Below are positions 1 to 10,068 of a DNA stretch of 64,000 bases, in pieces. This stretch comes from Stagonosporopsis chrysanthemi (lineage: Eukaryota; Ascomycota; Dothideomycetes; Pleosporales; Didymellaceae): positions 124,001-188,000 of the forward strand of contig JAFISE010000018.1 of the NCBI GenBank assembly GCA_022560025.1, in the 5' to 3' direction. The notes below the pieces were generated by a model. That model ran no database searches. It was not told where the DNA came from and worked only from the letters and a program-made list of their open reading frames with translations. The translations under genes and the position numbers were made by a program. Every line of letters starts with the position of its first letter. Position 1 is the first letter of the stretch.

Positions 1-427
1 GGCTTCTGCAGGCCGATCCCATGTCTCTGAGGGAAGGATGAATGTTATAAACGCTCTCGAGTCATGCTGACTAGTTTTTCCAATGTGATGAGATTGATAC
101 CTATTCCAGACTCAGAGGCTGGCGCAGCAAACATGAAGGTGGTGGGCGTTCAATATCCCTGAGTTGTGCACGTGCAAGCAGAAGAAGACGTAGCATGACG
201 ATCGACGTGTGGGAAAGGCCTCATGTAGCAAAGCCGTTGCGGAAGTTGGTCATGATTGAGCTCCGAGTTGGTCAATGGCAAAACGAAGTCTGAACGAAGA
301 AGGGCGTGGAAGGGCTCACCAGGGCTATGATGAATGGTCCCCGCTAAGCTTGTCTTATCGATAACCTTAAATACTTTTGGCAGAAATTCTGTCATTGCGC
401 GCATGCGACAGCAATCCAACACTCACA
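1..427. other. upstream region of HGH1, no gene seen
   Basis: No convincing coding region is visible on either strand. Open frames here are short and carry no recognisable motif. The stretch is presumably the promoter and 5' leader of the HGH1 gene that begins at 428, possibly with the end of a neighbouring gene that lies outside the window. Confidence 0.5.
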
Positions 428-1728
428 ATGCCTACAGAACTAGAAGAGGTATGGCTCTCCGCACCCAAGATCCTGGATCGCATACTAACGCCGCCAGCTC
501 GTCGAGTTCCTCCACCACGGCAACACGCAGATTCGACAAGCCGGTGAGCGCTGCCCCACCACCCCGCCATCGACTCTCGCTCACAGCACACAGCCGCTGA
601 GCACCTGGTCGGATACTCGCAGGCCGATGTTCCCCTCTTCAAGCGCAACCAGTTGGAGCCCGTCAAGGACCTCAAGCTGCTGGTGAAGGACTATGCGCCC
701 ATTGCGAAGAACGCCCTCACCATCCTCATCAACATCTCGGCCGACCTCGAGGTCCTGAAGGACATCTCCAAGGACGATGCGTTCCTGGAGGTCTTGCTGT
801 CACGGATAACAGTATGTCAGTTCTCCATTGCATACGGAGGAAGACCCGTGGATGCTGATTACAGTAGAATAAACGCGAGCCAAACGCGAACGAGATCGCC
901 ATGCTCCTCGCCAATATGGCGAAAGACGACTCACTGCAGAGAGTCTTCGAGCTGAAGCGCGACGTCCCCAAGGAGCTGTCCACATCCAAATGGGCCATGG
1001 ACCAGTTGATGGACTGCTTCGTCAAGGGCGCCGAGGGCGCCTACAACCCCAAAGCCGACTACGACTACCTCTCGTACTTCTTCGCCGACCTGGCCAAATT
1101 CGAAAAGGGCCGCGAGTACCTCACCACCCCGCAAGAACACGACAGCAACATCATCCCCATCACCAAGATCCAAGTCTTCACCGACCACAAGTCGCACACC
1201 CGCCGCCTGGGCGTCGCCTCCACCCTGAAAAACGCCGCCTTCCGCGTCCCCGCCCACCCCGTCCTGCTGTCCAACCTGCCAGACGACCCCACCCTCCCCG
1301 CCCCCCACATCGGCGCAAACCTGCTCCCCTACATCCTGCTTCCGCTCATGGGGCCCGAGGAGTACGCCGACGAAGACACAGACGGCATGCTGGACGAGCT
1401 GCAGCTGCTGGAGCCGGACAAGGAGCGCGAGGCCGATGTCGAGATCATCAAGAGCCATCTCGAGACGCTGTTGCTTTTTACGACGACGACGGAGGGCCGC
1501 GCCGTGCTGAGGAGGGTCAAGGTGTATCCGATTGTGCGCGAGTGCCATTTGCAAGTTGAGGATGACGGGGTGCGGGAGGCGTGTGATCGCGTTGTGCAGA
1601 TCTTGATGCGGAATGAGGAGGGCGAGGAGGAGGAGATTCCTGATATGAGTGTGGCGGGCGGGGCAGGGAAGATGGTTGAGTTGAAGGCGGACGACGACGA
1701 GGATGAGCAGCTAGTTGAGATATTGTAG
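428..1728 (+). CDS. HGH1: HGH1 family protein (eEF2-folding chaperone adaptor)
   Basis: Four exons (428-448, 498-543, 594-811, 868-1728) give 381 residues. The first exon codes for only seven residues, and all junctions are GT-AG and in phase. The protein resembles HGH1 (DUF383 followed by DUF384): an N-terminal armadillo-like helical part with the stretch PNANEIAMLLANMAK near residue 100, then a conserved C-terminal block containing HTRRLGVASTLKN and LPYILLPLMGPEEY, and an acidic tail. In yeast, Hgh1 helps the TRiC chaperonin fold translation elongation factor 2 in the cytosol; that role is inferred here from family membership. The last acceptor was taken as TAG at 865-867, because the CAG just before it would put a stop in frame. 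A run of A follows the stop. The MFS gene next door is convergent. Confidence 0.9.
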
Positions 1729-1827
1729 GTGCGAAAAAAAAAAAAAACGAACGGTCGGACCCGCCAGTATCTGTTGATACGTATGTATGCTCCGTCCATA
1801 AACGCCAATGTATGACAATGCTGCACG

Positions 1828-3491
1828 CTATGCTTTCACCGGCCTCACAACATCCTCTTCACTACTCTTCGCACTCCGATCCTGCAGCTCGTGAAGAGGG
1901 CTCTCGTGCCCCTCATGCGCCGCTCCCTCCTCAAGCCCCTTCTCCAACGCCCCCTCATCGCCGCCCTTCTTCTCACCCACCCCCAGGTGTCTGACCTCCC
2001 CCGTCTTCCCATCCGCGCTATTCCTGTTCTTCTTGTTCAGACTCCATCCGCCACTCCACCCGACCCAGCCCTCCTCCCAGGGGCCCCTCGCAACCATAAT
2101 CAACAGCGCCGCAGCCAAAAACCCCACACTCGTACTGCCACTACCAATCCACCCAGCAGCCGCATAGATGTGATTCCCCGCAGCGGTGCCAATAAGTTGT
2201 CCACAGAACGTGCTGACCATGAAGGCGGTATTAACGCCATTCCTGCGCTTGGGTTCTATTGTGTAGATAGCGCTGCGCTGTGCGATCTGCGCCGTCTGGT
2301 TTCCAAAGTCTAAGAGCAGGGCCTGCAGCACAGGGCCTGCAACGGAGAAGGTGCCGAGGTATGTACCTAGACAGGTGCCCAGGAGGGAACAACCAAGGCC
2401 GAAGAGGATGGAGAAGTGCGGCACGAAGCGGTCGGTCATGTGGCGGGCCCAAAAGGGCGAGACGAGCATCCCTGCTATGCCAATAAGTCCGAAGAGACCG
2501 ATTGTCAGGCTGGAGTAGCCGTATGGTGGGCCGGCCAGCAGGAAGGTTAGGGTCGTCCAGAAGGAGGTGAAGGGTGCGGAGCAGAGGAGGCCCGCGAGAC
2601 AGGCTTGCACGAGCACGGGGTGGCGCGGGATCATGAGCAAGATGTCCCAGAGGATGCGGAAGTAGTTCATGCCCGTGTTCGTGGCGGGGTAGTCGGGCAT
2701 GAAAAGCCAGAGCAAGATGAAGATGAGGTATTGCAGAGCCAAGGACATCCAGTAGACGGCACGCCAAGTCACGAAGTTGGAGATGGTGCCAGAGAGGACG
2801 CGCGCGACAAGTACGCCTAGCATGAGGCCGGACACGACAATTGAGAGCGCTGCTGCGCGGCGGTTAGGTGGCGCGAGGTCGCCGACGAGAGGGAGCATGA
2901 GTTGAGGTGTAACTGTTGTGACGGCGGTGATGAAGGAGATTGCTGTGAAGACGCCAAGGTCGGAGGTAACACACAGACCGATCCTGTCGTAGTATTAATG
3001 AGTGTTGATTCGATTCGATCATGTCTGTTGATTACTTACCACATGGTTGCTGTGAATAAGACCAAGCCACATACGAATGGTCGTCGAGGAAGCAGATCCC
3101 CTAACGGACATAGAAACAGTAACCCGGCAGCATACCCAGCCTGCATGACTGTTGGAATCTGCGCAACCTGTTCATAGCGGACGCCAAAGTCTCGTGCCAA
3201 GATGTTGAGGATAGGATGACTGTAGTATAGGTTCGCGACGGTAAAGCCTGCTGCGAATGCAAAGAGAACATTCATAGACATCGAGAATTGGGGCGGCCTG
3301 TTGGGATCCCAGCGACATCGTGGCGGGCAATATGCAAGAACGTTATACACTCTGCGCCAAATCGATAACTCTTTCTGTTTGTCGTTGTCTAAGTCGTTTT
3401 GTGTCAAGGCTGGTGTTGAGGTTGATGTCTGATTTGTTCCCGAGCTGGCAACGGTTTCGTAACCCACGGCCTTTGGTTCGCTCGCTGCCAT
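1828..3491 (-). CDS. major facilitator superfamily transporter (AraJ/DHA1-like)
   Basis: Two exons (3491-3040 and 2983-1828, read on the minus strand) give 535 residues. The start was set at the ATG at 3491 (MAASEPKAVG), because longer frames upstream add sequence with no family resemblance. About 50 hydrophilic residues precede a run of roughly 12 hydrophobic segments. The loop between segments 2 and 3 reads PLGDLLPRRPF, an MFS motif A variant (GD..GRR), and RRAAALSIVVSGLMLG and PRHPVLVQACLAG fit bacterial-type AraJ/NepI-like MFS proteins that occur in fungi. The C-terminal 90 or so residues are charged and rich in Gly, Lys and Glu, and are probably cytosolic. It should be a plasma- or vacuolar-membrane permease using the proton gradient. 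The substrate cannot be told. Nothing in the neighbourhood links it to the siderophore cluster 28 kb away. Confidence 0.85.
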
Positions 3492-4577
3492 TGTTTGTCG
3501 CACATGTATTCCGTGATCCAACACCTGTCCAATAAAACACAATGGCGAGAGCCTCAATAGTCGATAACAGGTACACGAAGCGAAGACGTTAAGAAAGGCA
3601 GCATGCCATGCACGCAAAATCCATGACGGATTGCGTTTCGGAGATCGATGAGGAGCCGATACCAGTAGTTATAGCCGGGATAGCCACCAATCATATTGTC
3701 GAATGTTGTTGCAGGCGGATAAGTATCCATCAAGTGTTGTAATCAACTTTTTGTATACTAGGCTCTAGATACGCATTATCGTCTTCCACCCTAGGGTAGC
3801 ACCATGTTGGCAGCTGTCAGAGCCTAAATGCAAAGCCTACTGTTGAAGGTGCTGTCACGTGCTGAGTCGGGCCCTCTGAACCCTGACTAAGGCGAGCAAT
3901 TTGGTTCTCGTTCTCGCGCATCGTGTATCTCCTTGCAAGATTCAGGAGTAGTGGGAATTGGCGCGAGTAAATACTTGCCCGCGAAGGGAGCCGCTTGTCA
4001 CTCGCCAAGCACCTGGAATGTCAGAAAGATCGCTAGACAAGCGTCATAGGAACATGGTCAAAAGAGGAAAGCAGGGTTTGTTTCTTGCGTCAGGCCTCTG
4101 CATCCGCGGACTGTATGTGGAGTTCAGCGACAGGACAGGAAATGATGCGAAGCAGGGAACGTGCAATGGAGGAGATCGCCAGCCTGGAGCAGATCGGTAA
4201 GCGACAAGTGCCATCTCGAACACATGGTGAACCCAACATTGTCCATCTCGTGAGGCTCTGCATCGCCCAGCACCATTCAAGGTCTGGATCAGTTCAAGGG
4301 CGCTCCTCTAGTGGCAGTTAGTGTACAGATTGCAAGCGTCGAAAACGGTTGTCGCGAAGGTTTGAGCCAAAGGCGGCAGCTGATGATGTGGAGGCGTGCA
4401 GCGATGTGTTGATGCGGGCCGCTATTGCAGCGAGCTATGACGCAACCTACAATGGCAAGCGCACCCTGGCGCGTGTCCCTCGTGCTCGTACAATAGCTGG
4501 ATAAAGCGCAAGGCTCACATGCTAGATCTTCTGCACTTCTAGCCTCTACCCACAATCATCCTGCGACCTCAGACACC
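3492..4577. other. divergent promoter region between MFS and DUF3292 genes
   Basis: About 1.1 kb separates two divergently transcribed genes. No open frame here has recognisable protein features or a sensible exon structure. The only oddity is a short frame near 4322 reading CTDCKRRKR, which looks like the first part of a Zn2Cys6 finger. It has an in-frame stop just upstream and no remaining cysteines, so it is not called as a gene. Confidence 0.5.
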
Positions 4578-6725
4578 ATGGTCGAAGGAATGGTCCTCAA
4601 GGACCTGCTTCCTCACCCAGAGACAGACCCAACAGTTCACGAGGGCAAGGCCACAACAATCCTCGATGCACCTTCGGAAAGCCATGAGCTTGCCCTCGAG
4701 GCAGCAAAAGGCATCAATCCAGACCATGGCACAGGTCGAGCTCAAGTAGCCCACGGTCAAGAAGTGCTGGACCTGGGATGGAACGAGCCCAAAGAACATG
4801 TAGAGGCTCCACTGGTTGGAGGTCTCTCCAACGAGGACGTGTGGCTACTTGTTCGCCGTTTCAACAAGGTGATATGGTAGAGAATGTGTGTTTTACCCAG
4901 CAACTGATCGTAATATAGCAAATGTACCATGTGAAGGAGATCCCAACCGCACCGCCTGGAGGGCTGGACATGAACATCGCAGACGAAGAGGAGTTCTCGC
5001 CCGACAAACTACGATCTAATCTTGAACGCACGTACATGTCAATAGTATATGCGTTCTTCCACACTTCTCACCTACGCGCTGACGCAACAACAGGGTATTG
5101 GAATGATTGCGTTTAGCAAACACATCGTCCGACTCCGTTCGTGGCGCGAGTTTAATCGCACCTCATACTTTGCTTCAGCATACTTCCTGGCCTGGCTACT
5201 CGACCTGATAATGCCTCTGGTGACGATCACTCTCATCACTCTCGTCGTCTACCCACTATCTCGCGAGATCCTGTTTCCACCAGCACCGATTGCGCTCGTC
5301 AGTTCCAAGGGAGGTGTGCAGAAACCAAAGGCTGGTACATTGGGCAGCAAGGACAGCGCAACAGGAGCGCCAGAGAACCATAAGGGTGAGGCAGTGGAGC
5401 AGGAAGCAAACAATTTCGTCAATGGCATTGCCCACGTTGCATTGGCTAGTGCTACGGGCAAGCACCCTCAAGGCGAACCCGAGGAGGGCGATGAGCCTCA
5501 AGGTGACAGCATCCCGGACCCCACCGCTATCGCTATTGGCGCTGCAGACGCACAACAAGCAGCATCTGGCGGTAAGGCCTCAGCCAAGCATGACAAGACC
5601 AAGGTGCCAATGGAGACTGCTATGTGGACAAAGATGCGCCCGATCATGCATGGGCTGGCAGACGTTACCGACACCTGGGAACGCTTCGGAAACGCTCTCG
5701 AACCGACAGCTCCATTTCCTAAGCAAAAGTACCGGCTACGCCTGGCCCTCGTTGTTGCTCCTCTCGTTCTTGTTTCTCTCTTCGTCACCTCCTACATGTT
5801 CATGAAGGGTCTGACATTCGGCGTTGGCTTTGGTTTCTTTGGTGATCCAGTCATTCAGCGTGGCCTCGAGCTGCTGAACCGCAAGTTCCCTAATTGGCAG
5901 AAGCTGCTCGAGCTGCGCAACACGCTCCTCAAGGGCGTACCTACCAATGCTCAGCTTACTGTCACACTCCTCCGTATCGGCGAAGCTAACAAAGCTCCTC
6001 TGCCACCACCACCTCGCATCGACGAGCCACCGCCAGAGAAGCCTGTCGACATCAGCGACAAAGACCTCCGCGCTGCAGGTGCAGACTGGCCGCTCAATGC
6101 CACACAAGCCGAGCTCGACGCAGCCATGGCCCACGACCCAACCACCGCACACCAAACGGGCGGCGCCGACATCGACAAAGCCAAAGACACCAAGCACGGC
6201 AAGAAAGGCAGCAAGATCCTCAACTTCTTCCGCGGCGCCGTCAAGGGCGGCGTCGAGACCACCATTGGCGCCGACAAACTCAAAGCCGCCACGGGCTCCC
6301 AGCACGCGCGCAACCGTCTCGGCGCAGTCCAGCCCAAAGGTGCAAACCCCATCGACGGCCCCATCGAATTCAAGGCCCGCGACAAGGGCAAAAAGGGCCA
6401 TCTGTACATCACCACCCTTTCTACCATCCCCAGCATCGCTTTCTCCACCGACTCGACGATTGAAAAGATCGGCACCCAAAACCGCGAGGATCTGCACCCG
6501 TCGTGGTCGATTCCCGTCGGCGACATCAAGGAGCTGAAGAAGATTGGCGGCTATGGATGGAAGGCGAAATTGGTCGTCGGGTGGGCGATGAACCGCGAGG
6601 TCGCGGATGGCCTGGAGATTGTGGATCGCAAGGGAGTTGTTATCAGGCTTACTGCCATGCCGCTGAGGGACGAGCTATTCAACCGTCTGGTGGCGATGGG
6701 CGGGCAGAAGTGGGAGTGCTGGTAG
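4578..6725 (+). CDS. DUF3292 membrane protein
   Basis: Three exons (4578-4868, 4919-5044, 5094-6725) code for 682 residues. The second intron uses the donor GTATAT at 5045, the only choice that keeps frame and restores the block LERTYMSIGIGMIAFSKHI. The protein matches my memory of DUF3292, a fungus-specific family of unknown function. It has an acidic N-terminal part, then a hydrophobic stretch at about residues 165-195 and a second at about 353-385, which suggest membrane anchoring. A Lys/Ala-rich linker carries several DK and GKK motifs, and the C-terminal domain (about residues 570-680, with KKGHLYITTLSTIPSIAFS) looks like a lipid- or membrane-binding fold of the GRAM/PH kind. That last point is inference from the pattern only. 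Location is probably an internal membrane. No function can be assigned. Confidence 0.8.
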
Positions 6726-6975
6726 CGGGGTGCAGCTGACTGGCAATCACATCTTGATTGAGCTTGGGCGGAGGCAAAGATGGAGAGGGGAGATATATAC
6801 CAACGGTGGCGTTTGGCGTGAATGCTTTCCTGCCCCAATCACTTGATAAGTCCTGACTACAAACACTTGCTCAAACGATTATTTTTCTATCCACGAGCAT
6901 CGCACTTCATTACATCATCATATTCTTGACGGGATGATATACACATGCTTCTCCATTCTTCCGTCCATCCATTTG

Positions 6976-7170
6976 AACCACAACCACGACCTCAACCCAA
7001 CCACGACCTCAACCCAACCACGACCTCAACCTAACCACAACCTCAACCCAACCACAACCCCAATCCGACATCAACCTCAATCTGACCTTAACCTCAGCCT
7101 TATTCTAACCTCGACCGAACCTCAACCTCAACCTAACCTCAACCTAACCTCAACCCCATTCTCAACCCTA
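6976..7170. repeat. C/A-rich minisatellite
   Basis: Degenerate tandem units of roughly 8-18 nt built from CCTCAACC, CAACCACAA and CCTAACCTCAACC follow each other for about 200 bases. The strand is almost free of G. Some units (CCTAACC, ACCCTAAC) look like broken telomere repeat (CCCTAA), but perfect tandem CCCTAA is absent. It lies in non-coding DNA downstream of the DUF3292 gene. Confidence 0.8.
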
Positions 7171-7221
7171 ACATCGCCACACCACAGCATATCAAATCAC
7201 AACGCACATACACATACAAAT

Positions 7222-7255
7222 GCGCAAGCACAAGCACAAGCACAAGCACAAGCAC
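7222..7255. repeat. AGCACA hexanucleotide microsatellite
   Basis: About five near-perfect hexamer units of the form AGCACA/GCACAA occur here, flanked by further ACACA-rich sequence. The tract is short and non-coding. Confidence 0.8.
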
Positions 7256-7602
7256 ATCCAACACAACACGACACAACCCATCCAACACAACCGACAGCCG
7301 AATTTTTCGCACAGATAGACACAGAAGGGAAATGAGAAAGAGTGGGGGAATTTCGTCCTCCCCCTATATATCCTGATTCCATGTCTGCAATGTGAGATTC
7401 TCAGATATGATGTAACATAGTAGTAGCCAGTCCCCTTCTTCTTCCTTACCATCATCAGAGATCATGACAAGTTTTTTTTTCCAGGGTGAAAGAGAAAAAA
7501 AAGGGGGGAGTTTCACACACACGAAAAAAAAAACTTCGTGAACGATAAATGGAGATACTGCTGCTCTCTTTGTCTTGTGCAAAACCCTACAGTAGTTACT
7601 TT

Positions 7603-7604
<2 letters not shown>

Positions 7605-7672
<68 letters not shown>
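7605..7672. repeat. 68-nt poly-C homopolymer
   Basis: An uninterrupted run of 68 C residues, broken only by the T at 7673 before CCCC. It lies in a stretch with several other mononucleotide runs (A at 7710-7726, C at 7797-7822). A G-rich complement of this length could form quadruplex structures. It could equally be an assembly or base-calling artefact. Confidence 0.9.
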
Positions 7673-7675
<3 letters not shown>

Positions 7676-7796
7676 CCACGGCGTGTGTTTGTTTTCGTAG
7701 AAGTGAGGGGAAAAAAAAAAAAAAAACATCACGTATAAAAAACTGCGAACCACCTCCTACCCTTTCTTTTTCAACCAACCCCCCATAGTTAATTTT

Positions 7797-7822
7797 CCCC
7801 CCCCCCCCCCCCCCCCCCCCCC
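7797..7822. repeat. 26-nt poly-C homopolymer
   Basis: A second uninterrupted C run in the same gene-free gap, about 125 bases after the 68-nt one, followed by further C-rich sequence to about 7850. Confidence 0.9.
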
Positions 7823-8221
7823 GCGTCCCATCCCCTCCCCTCCCCCACCACTAACTACCCTGGGGAATTGGTTTTTTTCTGGAAAAAGGGGGAGGAAAAT
7901 GAAGAAGAAGAAGAAGATAAATATGCTGATTGAACTTGCGAGAGAAAAGAAAAAGGCCCCTCCCCGGTTCAACGCCTGGCCTCTGTGGTGGGGTTCGCTT
8001 TTTGTGGCTGCTGCTGCGGAGGCGGCGGAGGCGGCGGTACACTACTGCTGCTGCTGCTGCTGAGCATTACTGCGGCAAGAGAAAAAAAAAAGGGAGGGGG
8101 GGGGGAGTCTATGGGAGGTTGGTATCAATGCCAAATGCGTATGCCACATGCTCGCTCTGCTGATGCTGCTGCTACCACTGCCACGACAACCTTGCGTGCA
8201 CGACGCGACACGCTGCGGGAC

Positions 8222-9546
8222 TTAGCACATTTTGTATGTGCCGGTGCCCTCGGCTTGCCTGTGCATGTCGTTTGCGTTGAGCTTGTAGTCGATGGTGATG
8301 TCGAGGTCGCGGTGGTTCTGCTCGCTGGGCTTGTTCTCGAGGACGCCGGTGATGGTCTCGCCCTCCTCGACGGTCAGGACGTCCTTGAGGTAGAAGACGG
8401 TCTGCTTCCAGTGCGTGTACTTTGTGTGGGGGCCGGTGGAGAACTTGATGGGCTTGTGGCAGCACGCGAACTCAATGTCGAACCAGGCGATCAGGGCGTG
8501 CACGAAGTCGTTGCGGCGGATCTTGAGCTCGTACGGCAGCTTGAAGGCGAGGTCCGCGACCGTGCACGTGTAGAGGTCGAGTGTAATGACGGCGGAGGGG
8601 TCGGTGACGACGGCCTTGATGTCGACGGTGTCGACGAGCGGCTCGGTCAGAGCAGTGTGCTTGAGGGGGGCGTAGTCGAAGCCCCAGACGTTGTCCCAGA
8701 CTAAGCTGTCAGCATGCCGTTGCCCGAGTACTTATGGAAATCAACTTACAGCCAATCTTCTCCTCCTTGTAATCTCCATCCTCGATACCAGCAACGTAGA
8801 TGGTGGCCTTGTCGGGGAAGATGAGACCATCCTTGACCAGGTACTTATCCCTGGCGTACAGAACGGTGTCCAGCATGGATTCGTAGAGCAAGAAGTAGCC
8901 CATCCACTCGGATATTATGATGTCGACCTTGTCAAAAGGAAGAACGACCTCCTCCATCTTACCCTGGAGCAGGGTAATCTTGTCAGACAGACCGTTGACG
9001 GCAACAATCTCCTTGGCCTTGCCGATGATGGTCGACATATCGACACCAATGACGTGCTTCGCGCCAGCCTTCGCAGCGAACCTGTATCCCATATCAGCGC
9101 TTGCTCGTATGATGCGTGGAGGGGCGGGTCGCGGGGCGTGCGTGCGTACATGGAGAGGATACCGGTGCCGCAGCCAACATCGAGGACGACCTTGTCCTTG
9201 AAGAGGTGGGGGTTCTGGTAGATCGAGTCGCGGTAGCTTCTTGTGCGAACCTCATCTTTCTACACCCTGCTGTCAGCCTTTGCGTCTTGTCTTACGCGGG
9301 GCGCAAACTTAGTTCGAACGTACCAGCATTTCCTCGTGGATGCCTTCACGCGCATGTTAGCAGATTCCAGATAAAGGTCTATCGCGAGAACGAACCATGG
9401 TGGTTGTAGCTGTTCACACAAAGTTAGCAGGTGCTTCGAGCTATGCTTGGCTGGTGGATTGCGTACCTGTTGAAGTAATGCGCCTCGGTGTGGGGGAGAG
9501 CAGAGATGCCCTCCTTTGTGGGCGCGGCAGAAGCGTTGTTTGCCAT
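8222..9546 (-). CDS. HMT1: protein arginine N-methyltransferase 1 (PRMT1/Hmt1)
   Basis: Six exons, from the start: 9546-9467, 9409-9396, 9343-9324, 9259-9150, 9081-8750 and 8700-8222, give 344 residues, the usual length of PRMT1. Exons 2 and 3 are only 14 and 20 nt, yet both are needed to rebuild HYFNSYNHHGIHEEMLKDEVRT. The SAM-binding motif I (VLDVGCGTGILSM), the double-E loop (SEWMGYFLLYESM) and the THW loop (YTHWKQTVFYL) are all present, so the enzyme should be active. It transfers methyl groups from S-adenosylmethionine to arginines, giving asymmetric dimethylarginine on histone H4 and on RGG-type RNA-binding proteins, in nucleus and cytosol. One potential kind of substrate, the RGG-rich tail of eIF3c, is coded in the same window. 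A GA-dinucleotide repeat lies just upstream of the start codon. Confidence 0.96.
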
Positions 9547-10068
9547 TTTTTTTTTTACAATATGGAGGCTTGAGAGGTGAATGTGAAGAGAGAGAGAGAG
9601 AGAGAGACTTGAGGGCACCTAGTATACGCGCCGTGGTGCAGGATAATTTCTACGCTAATCAGCCCCACCCAAAAAAGCCCTACGACGTGCCCTAAGGCTT
9701 GAGCAGAATTACCCATTCTAGTGCGTTAGTAGAAACTGAGCCGCGGCGAAAAGTAAACCTGCACCGCGCCTGGAAACGTTCCGAATAATTGCCAAAGATG
9801 CACGACGTGTGTAACAATCAACGCAGGCTCAATTTTAATCATGCAAGCTGCTGCCAATATACGAAAGCGCTCAAGATTGAGAGGGGTATGGGGTATCCCG
9901 CAAATGCCAGAAACTGCCCCCCCAAGATTCATCATGAAGTCGTAAAATCGTGAGTCGTCAATGTTGTTTTGCTGAATGGCAACGCGCCCAACAATCGCCC
10001 GCGGCCAAACGCGGCAGCACATCGAACCATCCATGTCACATAAATCTGCCCCGGAGAACTTGACCGGC
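9547..10068. other. PRMT1 promoter region with GA microsatellite
   Basis: Non-coding stretch between the PRMT1 start codon and the stop codon of the 564-aa gene, both on the minus strand. It contains a CT/GA dinucleotide tract at about 9588-9607 within the probable PRMT1 5' leader, and a T run next to the start codon. Nothing else is recognisable. Confidence 0.6.
9588..9607. repeat. GA dinucleotide microsatellite
   Basis: About ten GA units on the plus strand, lying some 40 bases upstream of the PRMT1 start codon, so probably in its 5' untranslated leader as a CT tract. Confidence 0.85.

Larger units (their letters stand above)
6726..8221. other. repeat-rich gene-free gap
   Basis: About 1.5 kb between the DUF3292 and PRMT1 genes contains no credible coding sequence. 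It is made of a C/A-rich minisatellite, an imperfect AGCACA array, long homopolymer runs of C and A, and GAA, GGC and GCT trinucleotide tracts. Open frames across it are only poly-proline or poly-glycine translations of the homopolymers. Confidence 0.85.

Noticed and set aside
931..1554. 207-codon antisense frame over HGH1
   Set aside because: Shadow of the conserved HGH1 coding sequence; repetitive Val/Gly/Glu composition.
4320..4500. Possible Zn2Cys6 gene starting CTDCKRRKR
   Set aside because: Only two of six cysteines are present, an in-frame stop lies directly upstream, and the following sequence has no resemblance to the family.
5032..5093. Alternative donor GTACAT at 5032 in the DUF3292 gene
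   Set aside because: It breaks the reading frame; the donor at 5045 keeps frame and restores the family block.
7538..7788. Frames coding for poly-proline or poly-glycine
   Set aside because: They are only translations of the poly-C run.
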